Notes: generated from the sequence alone by a model not told the origin. A stretch of 64,000 nt of DNA from Pyropia yezoensis (GCA_009829735.1 CM020620.1:14071420-14135419); one strand, 5' to 3'; shown: positions 39,318 to 50,345, counted from the first letter of the stretch. Numbers and translations are program-made.

Positions 39318-40884
39318 ATGTGTCTTTCCGGGGTAGTGGACAACATGAGTGTCCTGGTTATCGTAGGCTGCTCATTCGGGGATACCGAAGTGAAAACTAT
39401 CTCCACTGAGGAACAGACAGTGACCCTGACGACAGGCACGGTTGTACGGGTCCTGCGGGACGTGCCGGAGGAGGACCCTGTATCGGTCCAGTGGAATCCC
39501 GTGTGTGATTGTTTGCCAACGCAGTCGGGTAAGCTGTACCTCTATACGAAGGCCAAGCTCAAGCCTGGCACCGTTTCGTATGTGCCTGTGACAGGCACCC
39601 TTCAAGGCCATGGACTGATTGAGGGACACTCAAAGGTGTCCTCTCAATATGAGGTCCATGTGGCGTATGGCCCAGGAGAATTGGAGAAGGGTAATCCCTA
39701 TTATGTCCAGGTGATGAACCCACTCAATAAGGAGGTTCGGTTGCGGAAGGGGATGGTGATTGCGAGTATCACCCCTTTCGAAGCACCCCTTTTCCAGGCA
39801 TTCCCTGAGGAATTGGAAGCCTTGGCAGCACCTCGCCAGGTGATGGAAGAACCCCATGCCCAAATGCACATGGGTGAGGTTCCAAACGACCTGAGGGACC
39901 AGCTCATGGGGCTGGTGGAAAAGTATAAGTCCCTATGGGACGGAACGCTAGGCCTGATCAAGAATACGGTTCATCATATCCACCTCAAGCCTGGGATCAC
40001 TCCCGTTCGTCAAATGCCCTACAAGGCAGGGCATCGCCATCTACAGAGGGAGGAGGACCAGATGGAGAATATGCGGAAGTTGTAAGTGATTGAGCCCGCC
40101 ATGGGCCAGTGGGGTAGTCCCGGTGTGGTTGTTCACAAACCAGATGGGACTCCCCGCTTCTGCGTTTACTACGGGCGCCTTGATCTGGTGACGGTCAAGG
40201 ACGCCTATCTCATCCCAAGGATGGATGAATTTCTGGACTTCTGGGTGATGCCCAGGTATTCTCAACATTAGACTGCAACGCGGGGTATTGGCAATTTCCG
40301 ATAGCCCCTGAGGATAAACACCTCACGGCGTTTACGTGCCACAAGGGCACTTGGCAGTGTGTGCGCTTGCCCTTTGGGTTGTGCAATGCACCGGCTACCT
40401 TTCAGCGCGCTATGGATATTATTCTGGCGGGCGCGAAGTGGCAGACCTGTTTAGTCTACCTGGATGACGTAATCGTCTTTTTGCGCTCCCCAGAGGAGCA
40501 TCTGGTCCACCTGGACCAGGTCCTTCACCTGTTGAAGGAAAATGGGGCTTCCCCGAAGCCCTCGAAGTGCCACCTCTTCCAGAAGGAGGTGGAGTATATA
40601 GGACATATTATTCGTTCTGGACAAGTGGCCGTAAATGAGAAGAATGCAAAAGCCCGAAAGGGGCTTCACTATCCTCAAACCCGAACTCGGCTTAAAAGCT
40701 TTTTGGGAATGTACGGCGTATACCGCCGCTTCGTGCCGGACTCCGCGAAAATAGCTAAGCCAGCGAGCGTCCTAACCAGCACCCATCTGTCCAAGGACCT
40801 TCCCCCTCCAACTGAGGAGACCCAAAAAGCCTTCGACACTCTCCGGGAGCTTCTCATGAATCTCCCAATCCTGGTGATACCCTG
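39318..40884 (+). pseudogene. pol: Pol of the outer element, first part (linker and reverse transcriptase), broken
   Basis: The frame from 39318 covers the region between protease and RT (motifs such as HGLIEGHSKVSS and LKPGITPVRQMPYKAGHRH). It has an in-frame TAA at 40083-40085, resumes as early RT (GSPGVVVHKPDGTPRFCVYY), stops at 40269-40271 and shifts frame. The remainder carries the RT palm: LDCNAGYWQ, LPFGLCNAPATFQRAMD and the catalytic YLDDVIVF near 40460, through LKSFLGMYGVYRRFVPD. The gene is interrupted at 40884 by the nested element; RNase H resumes in frame at 50753 once the 5-bp duplication is allowed for. Confidence 0.85.
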
Positions 40885-41290
40885 TGTGGAATAAGTGTTG
40901 ACCAATAAAAGGATATGGGACCGACCGACGCCCGGAAGGCAAAGAGACAGCTATTACAGTACAGGCAAAGAAGACAATCTTTTAGCTCTCAGACGTTCGA
41001 TGGGGAGCAAGCCGGCCGAACGGCGGCGGCGAGCCCCCACGTCGCAGGTAAGGGCGAAATAACATGCTGGTCGAGCGACCGAGCGGAGGCCGGACGGCCG
41101 ATCGCTACGAGCATGGCAATTCACATAAAAGATCCCTCCAAAGCAAGGACACATAAACAATACAAAACAAAAGTAGTCCCCCAAAGGGCGAGCCACAAGT
41201 GGGCCCATACCGACAAAGTTGGGGCCACCAGTCAGGGGGGCTACTAGCCAGACAATACCGGAGTTCGTTGCAAAGGGCGGATATGCTACA
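40885..41290 (-). repeat. 3' LTR of the nested element (406 bp)
   Basis: It pairs with 50347-50752 at about 98% identity. In element orientation it is preceded by a short purine run (GGGGGTA, rc of 41291-41297). Confidence 0.95.
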
Positions 41291-41689
41291 TACCCCCGTT
41301 GCAAGCTTCGAGCCGTCCCGGCGAGATACGATCAGGTTCAGCTTGCAGCCGGTTGTGGCGGCTAGTTGCGTGGTCACCCGCCATCGTGCGGTGGCGAGGG
41401 GTCGCGTCAGCGCATTCGGTGCTTCCAGAGGTACCGGGCCATCTGGCCGTGGGGCGCTCGCTTAGTGTGTGCTTGGCCGGAGGGCCAGTTGGCGGCGCCA
41501 TATAAGTGCCCGGCACACTGGTGCTGTAGTGCGTCTCGACGTTGGTCGGTGGATCGCCCGTCTGTCGACGGGTCGTCTTTCGCCGGGTTGGCGCCCCGAT
41601 TGTTGGTCGCGGCGGGTTGACGGCCAGTTGGCCACGGTGCTACGATTCGCCGGTTGGCATTACGCAGCCGCAGGCTACGGTGACGGTTG

Positions 41690-41880
41690 CCAAGGAGACG
41701 GCCAAGGCGGCACGAGCGGTCAAGGCGTCAAGGCGGCAAGAGCGGCCAAGGCGGCAAGGGCGGCCAAGGCGGCACTTGCGGCAAGGGCGGCCAAGGCGGC
41801 AAGGGCAGCCAAGGCGGCAAGGGCGGCCAAGGCGGCACGTGCGGCAAGGGCGGCCAAGGCAGCAGGGGCGTCAAGGTCAG
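41690..41880. repeat. 18-bp minisatellite in the 3' region of the nested element
   Basis: Degenerate tandem units of GGCAAGGGCGGCCAAGGC form the array. It is open in several frames, reading KAARAA or GGKGGQ on the plus strand and AALAAL on the minus strand. Confidence 0.85.
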
Positions 41881-41940
41881 CTACATTGCTACGCTCCGCC
41901 GATTGGCGTTGGTGAGTGGCCAAGGCGGCGCGGCGACTAA

Positions 41941-43881
41941 TTGGTGCGGCCGGCGGGCCTGTTGCTCGAAGCTATCGCCGGTATGGCGGATGAGATCGCT
42001 CCGGCGGTGGCCAGTGGTGAGGCTGGGGCTCCGGAGGATGGGTGCGCGGGTGCCGCTCGGTCAGTGGTGGGGTGGTACCATAGCCCACGGGCGACCCACA
42101 TGGTCGATGGTGTCGGGTTTGTGGCGGACCCGCCGTTGATGGAAGCCGCGCGCACCAATCGGGTGTTGGCCTTGCAGCGCATCCGCGACACCCGATAGGC
42201 GCGGTTGCCCATTTTCCGGGATGCGTCAATTGACGGACGGTTCTACGAAGGGGAGTCTGTATCAGACGTGCATGGTCATGCCGAATTTGGCCGTCAAGGG
42301 CCGGAGCGGCAGGCGTACGAGGTCTTGTCGTTTGGCAACGAGTTGTTGCGATACGGGGCGGGTGGTGGTCTTCACCCTTATCATCGGTGCTTGTATGCTT
42401 GGGCGCTTGCCTTTCGTGTTGGGCAGATCGAGACCTTTGTGTTCGCGGCCAACAACTTCGGCCGTCTCCGCCGGCTGTGGCCTTCCCCCGTGTTCTTGGC
42501 CCGCGAGTTGGCCGACCGGCTTGATGTGCCCATCGCAGAGGACCACGGGTTGGAGGAGTATCTGTTGATGCTGGCTGAGAAGGTGGCACATGGAGGTCGT
42601 CCAGCGGCTGTTCATTTTGGCCCTTCGACCTGTTCACTTCCCAACCCGTTCCAGGATCCGACGACGTAAACTCGTCTTCGTAGGTCGTGTGACCTGGCGT
42701 CCGTTGAGCGCCGTGGCCTACTGGCTCGGGCTTGGGCATCAAGCTTGTTTCGTGCGCGCCCTTTCTTCGACTTGAAGCGTTGGCTTCCGTTGCGCCCGTC
42801 GTGGTAGGCCGAGTACGACCCGTACACGGAGACGCCGCCGGCTCTCTCGTACGTAGCCAGTGGCCTCAAGGACGCGGACAACGCGGCTTGGGGCGTCGTG
42901 TACGACGAGTACTACTGCTTCTTGCTGGCGGCTTGGGTCCATTGGCTTGTCCAGGACAGACTATTCTGTTGGTTGCCGGACCACGTAACCGAGTGGTTTG
43001 ATGGATTGGAAGAGGGCCGCTTGGCCGACGGGCCCGGGGGTGAAGAGCGTCTGTCGACGTACCATCGCATGCGCGACGCTCACTCCGTGTTCCCCTGGAC
43101 GACTGTCGTCGCCGACGTCCGTCGACGGGATCATCGCACCAAGGCGGCACGCCAGGTCTACGTCAAGCTGGACGCGGCAGCCAAGTATGGCTTCGTTCTC
43201 CGTCAGCCTTGCGGCGCGTTCGACTGGAAGTACGATGCCTCATGGGTGGGAGGTGACGAGTTGTCTGGACCGGGGCGTGGTCCCGGTCGTGTTCGAGAGA
43301 CCAGTCGTCGTGTGCGGGGCGCGTCTCGTTCGCCGTCGCCGCTGGCTGCCGTAGGGTCAAGTGACCGTGCGAACTCCGGTGTTGTCGCCCCTGTGTCCCG
43401 TGGGACGGGCGGCACTGAGCCGATATGGCCGTCGGAGTGAGCCCGTGTTGGTGCTGTTGCCCTCCTGGGTACTGACCGGGTGAGTGACTTGGCCGACCAC
43501 GTGTTACCTCGCGGTGCAACGGTTGGGGCGTTGGCCATTGCTTGGTCTCGTCAGACCGTTGAACTTAATGACGTTCTTCGTCGGGTCAGTGGGATGACTG
43601 AGTCGGAGGCCGTTGAGGCTTTGGTGCTGACGACATCCCGGTTGGCGGATCCGTCTCGCATTCGCGATAGCTTACTCAGCGAGCTGCGGCGTGCGCCCTC
43701 GGTGGAGGCAAGGGAGGCAAGCCCTCGTCGTGTGGATGTTGGTGCCATTCTTGGCGTTCGTCGTCGTCCAGTGTCGGATGACGAGGGAGAGGCTGTGCCT
43801 CGTGCGCCGGTCCGGCGCATGCGCTCGCGCAGTTCGTCTTTTGACGAGGGCTCGCGGCGTCGTCCTGTTGGAGGTGATTAA
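41941..43881 (+). pseudogene. Antisense ORF of the nested element (asORF family), stops but no frameshifts
   Basis: On the strand opposite gag-pol, between pol and the 3' LTR, one reading frame of about 647 codons is kept in register to a TAA at 43881. It contains in-frame stops at 42196-42198, 42667-42669, about 42808-42810 and 43438-43440. Segments include DGRFYEGESVSD, a Trp/Tyr-rich region (YDEYYCFLLAAWVHWLVQDRL), KYGFVLRQPCGAFDWKYDASW and a basic/Ser-rich C-terminus. The middle aligns with the ORF at 2250-3963 (TETPPALSYVASGL versus ITELPPVLCYFGDLL, both followed by Trp-rich helices). The start is uncertain; the frame is also open upstream to 41542 across a TAA at 41938. I recognise no fold or catalytic motif. 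Confidence 0.6.
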
Positions 43882-44052
43882 GGGAGGGGTGGGGTGGTGA
43901 CAGTGTTGCCGTACGGCTTGTGTTAGTCTTGTTTGTACTTGCGGTTGCCATTTGGCTTGTAGGGCTGGCTTGTATGTTTTTGTTTGAACATGAAGGCAGT
44001 TCTGGCTCATTCCGTGGTCGTTGTGTCCGACGCTGGGACTGGCCGAAGTATC

Positions 44053-47000
44053 TCAGACTCTTGACAAAGCCGTTTGGCTCTTGAGAACCATGCGGCGTGT
44101 TCCCAGCGTGGGGTGACCAGGAGCGTCCTTTGGACTGGATGGTAATTCTGTGACCACTTGGTCGAGAGTGTGCATGGGGGGTATCCTCAGGCAGATGGCT
44201 TGTGAGTGGGGTTGCTCGTGGGGAGTGACGTGCTTCTCGGGTGTGTAACTCAAACGGCCATAGTGCCTTGTGAGTTCCGGGAGTTCTCCGAGTGGTCCCC
44301 ATGTGGGGAAGGTGAAGTTCCGACATGCCGAAGGCAACGTTGACTTCATGTAGTACACAGGAATGTTCTCATAAACAGAGCGGTCTGCGTTTTCCCATTG
44401 GACATTAGCCTGTACCACCCCCCATGGGTCGACGTAGACCGCGAGAATGTTGGGCTGCCAAATTGTGGCGCTAGCGCAAGTGAGCGCGGCAAGTCCAGTA
44501 GCCAAGGCAACCTTGGTGGTCGGCTTGCGTGGTTTTCGCCACGTGTATGCAGGTATTTCTACCTTCTTGGACCTCAAATGTCGAATGACTAAGTTACGTG
44601 GCAGATTTTCAACCGGTTCCCACGTGTCATCCTTGGGGGTATAGTCATACCATCGCACCTTAAATTCGTAGGAATCACCGCTCTTACGATGAGACACGAG
44701 CTTGTCGATGACGTACTCGTCGTGGACAGTCGGCTCGGGTCGTGGTTTGTCAAACCCATCGAGCAGTGGGTGCGGTGCGGACTCTTCCGCGTCGTCCGGG
44801 CGTGGTGCCGCAGTGGCGTGGTCGCTGTTGATGCGCTTCTCGATTCCATCGACGTCGATGACGAACGTTGACTCGTCCGCGTCGACGAAGATGAACGGCC
44901 CAATGGCCTTGCTCTGCAGCTTATTAGCTCGTTGGTGGTTTGTCGTGTAGACATAGTCACCGATCTTGATCTTACGGTTGCGATCCCCAATAGGTGCATC
45001 GAAGTTGCGCTTGTAACGTTGTTGCGTCTTTGTAAGCGCTTTGACAACGGCAGGTATCTGCAGTCTCAGTCGGGCCATGAAATCTCGCTTCCTTGCGAGT
45101 GGCGAGCCATTACTCAGCGTGCTGCGCGGGGTGAGGGGTGTGCCAGGTGGCAAGTTGCGGACTGACAAGTTCGGCACACGACACGGTATGACCAGTTCGA
45201 ATGGTGCCAGTCCTGTGGACCGATGTGGTTGGCTGTTGTAAGCCATGGTGAGGACGGGCAGAAGTTCGTCCCAGCCCTTGGGGTCCTCCGTGACGTAGTG
45301 TCGGAGTTGGGTAGCAATCGTCCGATTGTACCTTTCCACTTGACCATTGGTCTGCGGGTGGTAGGCGGTGGTGCGCACGGTCTCAACACCGAGTACTTTC
45401 ATCACAGCGATGAAGAAGTTCGACATGAACTGTGGGCCTTGATCGGATAAGATCTTGTCCGGGGGTCCATAGCACGCGATCCAGTGCTCAATAAAGGCGG
45501 ATGAAACCGAGTTGGCAGTGATGGTCTTCAGTGCTACGCACTTGGTGAGTTTTGCGAACCGGTCGGTAATGACCAAAATGAAGCGGTTTCCGCTCTTTCT
45601 CGCAGGCAAAGGGCCAAGGATGTCAATTGACAACTCGGTCAATGGTTCCGAAGCTGGGAACAGTGTGAGTGGTGTCGTATGCTTTCGCAGCGCCAACCTG
45701 TTTTGTGCACAAGTGGTGCAGTTGGTGATAGTGCTGTGGATATCAGATATCATGGACGGCCAGTAGAATTTTCTTCTCATGGTGAAGTACATCTTGTTCA
45801 TGCCCGGATGGGCGGCGGTGGTCGCCATGTGTTGAAGCTTCAAGATGTTTTCTTGTTGCGCCATGGGTATGACCAGTTGGTTTCCATAGGGTGTCTTGCG
45901 ACGCAGCGCGTTGTCGTCGTCAATGATGAACGACTTGTGACCTCCCTTGGCGATGCTGTTCATGATTGACTTGCAGAAATCATCCGATTGCTGCTTGTCT
46001 ATGACATCGTAGTAGTCGACGGGTGTCGGGTCGGACTTACCCGTGTACCGATGAGTTTGAACGCCGTGTGCCGTCTGGGCAACCACCAGGCATGGAATGT
46101 CATCGTTGATGGGTTCAGTGACTGCGTTGTTGTCCGCTCTGGACAGAAAATCGGGCAAGTGGTGGCTGGCACCAGGCTTGTACTTGAGTTTGAATTCAAA
46201 CTCCGCTGGGCGCATACGCCATCGCATTAGTCGCCCGCTTGAATCGGCAGTGCTGTATATCCAGCTAAGGCTCTGGTGGTCCGAGCGGATCACAAAGCGT
46301 TGACCTTCGAGAAAGTGCCTCAATTTGAGGACAGCCCACCTGATGCCTAGGCATTCTATCTCCGTTGTGGAGTAGTTCAGCTCTGCTGTGTTGAGTGCTC
46401 GGCTCCAATAACCAACCGGTTGTAGGTTGCCGTCATCGTCCGATTGGAGCAGCGTGCACCCAAGTTGATAAGCACTTGCATCGACATCCAGTGTCAGTTG
46501 ACGTCCGGCCTTTGGTAAGGCTAAGATGGGAAGGTGCACCAGGGCGTCACGGAGGTCTTCGAAGGCGGCCCGCTCCTCATCTGAGGGTGGCGCCAAGTCC
46601 GGTGGGACTTCCTTCTTTGTCAACGCGTTGAGCGGTCGTGCTCGCTTAGTGAAGTCGACTACAAATCGTCGGTAGACGCTGCACATGCCGAGGAAACTCT
46701 TGAGTTGGGTCTTGGTCTTGGGGAATGTCGCATGACGCAGCGCTTCCGTGTTCTTGTTTAGAACGTGGAGTTTGCCAGGTGTTATGCTGTGGCCGAGGTA
46801 CTCCACCTCGTTGGAGAACCAATTGCACTTCTCAAGATTGAGGGTAACGCCCGCTTCCCTAAGTCGGGTGAGGACGGTGTCTACATCATGGATGTGTTCT
46901 TTGGCGGTTGCCGAAAATATGATAACGTCGTCTAAGTAGACTAGGCAAACTTGCCACTTGAGTCCGGACAGGATAATATCCAGGGCTCGTTGGAATGTTG

Positions 47001-47742
47001 CCGGCGCGTTGATCAAGCCGAATGGTATTGTTTTCCAGTCAAAGATGCCATAGTGCGTCGTGAAGGCCGTCTTTTCTTGGCCCTCCTTTCGCAGGGGTAC
47101 TTGCCAATACCCGGCAGTGCAGTCGAGAGACGTGAAGCCCTTGGCGTCTCCAAGGGAGTCAAGGCAGTCCTCCATACGAGGAAGTTTGTACGCATCCTTC
47201 TTGTTGACGCTGTTCAGTCGTCGATAATCGACGCAGAACCGGGCCTTCCCGTTCTTCTTCGGGACAATGACGACCGGACCGGCCCAGTCACTGTGGCTTT
47301 GTTTGATAACCTTGAGCTTCAACATCTTGTTGATCTGGTCGACGATAATCGCCCGTTTGAACGCACCGGTTCGGTATGGTTGAGCTCGTATGGGGGCGAC
47401 CCCTGGTGGGGTGACGATGGCATGCTCAGTAGCGTGCATGACTCCGAGAGTCCCGTCCCATATCTTGCCGTGATTGGCTTGCATAGTCTTGATTAGCGCG
47501 TGCAAATACTCTGGCGCATCTTGAAGGTCGATGTCGTCGAGTGACGGTTTTGTTTGCTCGTCCTTCGGCGCCGCCGGGTCGTCTTTCTCCGTTGGAGCCG
47601 TGAGTACTTGACCGAGGTGTTGTTCGGCGAACGCCACGATGCTGCCCTTGTGGATGCTGGTCATGTCTGGCCCAAAGTTGCACATCTTCACCAGGAATAG
47701 TTCGTTTGGGTTGACTGTTGGAACTCCTCGGGCAATTGCCAT
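44053..47742 (-). CDS. pol: Pol polyprotein of the nested element: RT, RNase H, integrase, chromodomain, C-terminal extension
   Basis: The frame has 1229 open codons. RT occupies about residues 115-365 with FCVDYRRLN and the catalytic YLDD at 269-272. RNase H follows (about 415-535) with Asp421 (LDVDAS), Glu461 and Asp488 (SDHQS). The integrase has an HHCC zinc finger (H639, H645, C675, C678) and the D-D-E core Asp707 (LSIDIL), Asp767 (LSDQG) and Glu803 (NGQVERY). A chromodomain lies at about 1007-1057 (YVIDKLVSHRK ... DDTWEPVENL), typical of chromoviruses, which it probably directs to modified histones. A further ~170 residues follow it, with a hydrophobic segment at 1077-1105. The first codon of this frame is not an obvious initiator; protease lies upstream in other frames, so expression as part of a Gag-Pol product is expected. 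Confidence 0.95.
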   Translation of the reverse strand: MAIARGVPTVNPNELFLVKMCNFGPDMTSIHKGSIVAFAEQHLGQVLTAPTEKDDPAAPKDEQTKPSLDDIDLQDAPEYLHALIKTMQANHGKIWDGTLGVMHATEHAIVTPPGVAPIRAQPYRTGAFKRAIIVDQINKMLKLKVIKQSHSDWAGPVVIVPKKNGKARFCVDYRRLNSVNKKDAYKLPRMEDCLDSLGDAKGFTSLDCTAGYWQVPLRKEGQEKTAFTTHYGIFDWKTIPFGLINAPATFQRALDIILSGLKWQVCLVYLDDVIIFSATAKEHIHDVDTVLTRLREAGVTLNLEKCNWFSNEVEYLGHSITPGKLHVLNKNTEALRHATFPKTKTQLKSFLGMCSVYRRFVVDFTKRARPLNALTKKEVPPDLAPPSDEERAAFEDLRDALVHLPILALPKAGRQLTLDVDASAYQLGCTLLQSDDDGNLQPVGYWSRALNTAELNYSTTEIECLGIRWAVLKLRHFLEGQRFVIRSDHQSLSWIYSTADSSGRLMRWRMRPAEFEFKLKYKPGASHHLPDFLSRADNNAVTEPINDDIPCLVVAQTAHGVQTHRYTGKSDPTPVDYYDVIDKQQSDDFCKSIMNSIAKGGHKSFIIDDDNALRRKTPYGNQLVIPMAQQENILKLQHMATTAAHPGMNKMYFTMRRKFYWPSMISDIHSTITNCTTCAQNRLALRKHTTPLTLFPASEPLTELSIDILGPLPARKSGNRFILVITDRFAKLTKCVALKTITANSVSSAFIEHWIACYGPPDKILSDQGPQFMSNFFIAVMKVLGVETVRTTAYHPQTNGQVERYNRTIATQLRHYVTEDPKGWDELLPVLTMAYNSQPHRSTGLAPFELVIPCRVPNLSVRNLPPGTPLTPRSTLSNGSPLARKRDFMARLRLQIPAVVKALTKTQQRYKRNFDAPIGDRNRKIKIGDYVYTTNHQRANKLQSKAIGPFIFVDADESTFVIDVDGIEKRINSDHATAAPRPDDAEESAPHPLLDGFDKPRPEPTVHDEYVIDKLVSHRKSGDSYEFKVRWYDYTPKDDTWEPVENLPRNLVIRHLRSKKVEIPAYTWRKPRKPTTKVALATGLAALTCASATIWQPNILAVYVDPWGVVQANVQWENADRSVYENIPVYYMKSTLPSACRNFTFPTWGPLGELPELTRHYGRLSYTPEKHVTPHEQPHSQAICLRIPPMHTLDQVVTELPSSPKDAPGHPTLGTRRMVLKSQTALSRV

Positions 47743-48344
47743 TGACTTGTGTCTGCAAAGACGTGCGTTTGGCTACTTCGCATCTGACCATGATCCATTG
47801 TTCGGTCTTGCCGTTGATTCGTGTTCGCTTACACGCGCGGACCTTGGATGATCCTTCGGACCATTGTGGTTCCATAACAATGTTGTACTGGATGCACAAG
47901 ATGGGAGAGTGAGCCGTCGAACGATCGTTCGAGGATTGCCAAACGATACGTATGAGTCGGGGCCAGATTGCCTCCATGTGCTTGTCCACAAACTCGGTGC
48001 CGAGGATGCATTTGACCGACAGGTTCGGGGTAACGTAGAAACGTTCGAAGGCTTGAACCCCCCCGGTGTCGATGAACAGGTGGATGGATGCCTTGTGGCG
48101 CGTTGATCGTTTGCCCATTGGCATCAACCATGTGCGGGGCATTGTGCAGAGTTGTCGCGTGGTCACGCCAATGTGGCGGCAAGACATCCGGACGGATGAG
48201 GTTGACACCTGCCCCGGTGTCAAGTATGGGCCTAAAGCTTCGCGTATTCGCTAGCTCAGTGCCGATACAGGCTGCGATCTCATAGTGCCGATGGACTTTG
48301 CTTAGGATCTTCGTGATCTTACGTCTTGCGGGTCGTTTGGGCAA
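47743..48344 (-). pseudogene. Aspartic protease region of the nested element, spread over two frames
   Basis: The active-site motif LDTGAGVNLI occurs in one frame at about 48240-48210, and the C-terminal part (FYVTPNLSVKCILGTEF) in another near 48030-47970. Pol then continues in a third frame. The D-T-G-A motif identifies a retropepsin. The frame changes may be mutations or may partly reflect recoding; two shifts within 600 bp favour decay. Confidence 0.7.
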
Positions 48345-48379
48345 GGGTGCGTCGGGGACGCTGCCCGCCGGTACTCGAC

Positions 48380-50127
48380 TTACTCGTTTTTTGAGTCAGC
48401 CTTGCCGTCACAAACGTCATCGCTCTCGTCCTCGTCCGAGTCTGGGAGGACTTCGTTCTCGACGATAGCGTTGATTTGGTTGCGGACCGAGTCGTCAATG
48501 AGTGCCATCACTCTTGCTTGGCGTCGTTCACGACGGGGCTTTGGGCACTGAGAGGCAAAGTGCCCAGGCTCGTTACAGTTGTAGCAAATGTCGGTGGCCC
48601 GCGGCCTCGGGGTGTCCGTTCGAGCGGCCTTAATAGGCACATAAGGTCGATCGACCGTCCGAGTTGGGGGGGGTGTTGCAGGGCTCGAGTCGATTTGACT
48701 AACCTTGATGAGGGGCGGGCGACTTGCCTTGATTGACTGACGCAGTCGGTTCGCGCCCTCCCAGAACCCTTGGGCAACCGCAACCGTGTCTGCCATGGGG
48801 CGATCTGGGAACTGGCTGTCCAGAACACGGACGTTCGGCTTGATCAGGTCGGAGAGACCGTTGATGAAAATATCTTTCACATCTTGAGCGGAGAAGAGGC
48901 CACAAAGGCGGTCGCATGATGCTTCCACGCCGGTGCCGAACGCGTGTGGGACCTCCGTGTCAAGTTGGTTCATCGTACAGATGTCATGGCACGCCGTTGC
49001 CAAAGCGGCATGAGTTGCATATTTCTTGAGAAGCCAGTTGACTCCTTCACCATATGTGGTAAGTTCGTAGTGCTTGCCACGAACAATTGTGTTGACCGCG
49101 CTAGCGAATTAGCGCTTAGCGGCTCCCGCCAGCCGGAAGGCAATAAGTGGGATCGCCCGACCGTGGGTCTATTCTGCGGCATCACAGGCTCTGCGGAACG
49201 TCGTGAGGAAGGTGAAGACACCCAGGGAGTCTCCACCGTTGAAGGTCTCTTGTCGTTGGAACGCGCCGTCGAGACGCTTGTTCATCTTGCTCGCATCTCT
49301 CACCATAGATGGTGTATACTTAGTGCTCCGTCGGAGAAGGAAGTAGGTCCGGTAGTCCAAGAGTGACTTAAAGCGGCTGTTGCCGGGTCTAATGACCATC
49401 TTACGATCGCCCAATTCCGTGGGTCCGGAGTGGGGCGCGGGTCGGCGCCGGTGCCTGCGCACACATCGACGGTGTGCGTCCGAGCTATCCGTAGTGGGTT
49501 CCGTGCTTGACGAGCTCGGGCTTGACGGTGGGGTGGGGTCCCGGCCACCGTCATCAGTTTCGTCCGAAAACGAGGAAGACGAGGATGATGACTTTTCGGA
49601 TGACAGCCCATCATCAGCGGATGATGCGTCTCCCTCCCGTGCGTCATGACGCTTGGTCGTGGCCTTTGCTTTGAGGTCCTCGACCTGGCGCTCAAGCGCG
49701 CGGATCCGAAGATTCTTCGACTGAAGATTGCCAATGGGCAGACTTGCCTGAGAGGCCGCTTGGGTCTTCGGCTTCAGGTCCATCTTGCCCATTAGCTGTC
49801 GGTTCGACGTCGTCCGTTGACGAGACGTCTCATTTGAGGGTGGCTTTCTCAGCTCCTCAAGAGTAGTTGCCAGTCTGATGCTAGACTCCTCCAACGCCTT
49901 GTTGGTAACTTCTTGGGCCTCAAGACGGTCGCGAAGTGCCTCCACCACCGCCTTCAAGCTCTCCAACTTGGAGGTAGTGACATCCTCCGAGTCAGGGTTG
50001 GGGGGGGTAACTTCAGGGGCCGCAGGGCGGCTTGTTCCGCTCCCTCCGCCTGGTGGCTGTTACCCGAATGCAGGGCGATCCCCTTACCGTTCGAGCGCCG
50101 AGCGCCATCAGGAGCTCTTGAAGCCAT
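48380..50127 (-). pseudogene. gag: Gag of the nested element, two in-frame stops and one frameshift
   Basis: The ATG at 50127 (MASRAPDGARRSNGKG) opens a leader that shifts frame near 50020. The main frame then runs to 48380. It has a coiled-coil-like N-terminal segment (49970-49800), a Ser/Asp-rich stretch, and a capsid core with VNWLLKKYA, matching the VNWLLR motif of the other two Gags. It ends with a CCHC knuckle, CYNCNEPGHFASQC, near 48590-48545, and an acidic tail. Stops TAG (49166-49168) and TAA (about 49106-49108) lie within the capsid region, so this copy cannot make intact Gag without readthrough. Confidence 0.85.
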
Positions 50128-50328
50128 ATCGCAACCAGGCGTAACGTGTGTCGGCGCGCCCCGCGTCATCGACCAAAAGGTCCTCGTTGCACGACGCCCA
50201 GCGTCGTCCAGCCTTCACCAATCGGTGTAGTCGCCCAGCAACACCCGATCGAGAGATCGTCAGCACGCTGCCATAAGGCACCAAGAAACATGTACGAGCG
50301 TACGGCAGCACCGCACACGAGCAGTAAT

Positions 50329-50345
50329 CCCCTGCTGCTCCACCA
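50329..50345 (-). promoter_or_regulatory. Primer-binding site of the nested element
   Basis: On the minus strand it reads TGGTGGAGCAGCAGGGG, one base inside the 5' LTR, the same sequence as at 1870-1886. Confidence 0.75.

Noticed and set aside
41690..41880. Histone H1-like (AAKAAR)n protein
   Set aside because: The sequence is an 18-bp minisatellite open in several frames inside the 3' region of a retroelement, with no globular domain.
44053..44500. Envelope gene in the nested retroelement
   Set aside because: The Pol extension has one hydrophobic stretch but no signal peptide, cleavage site or separate ORF, so only an extension is claimed.
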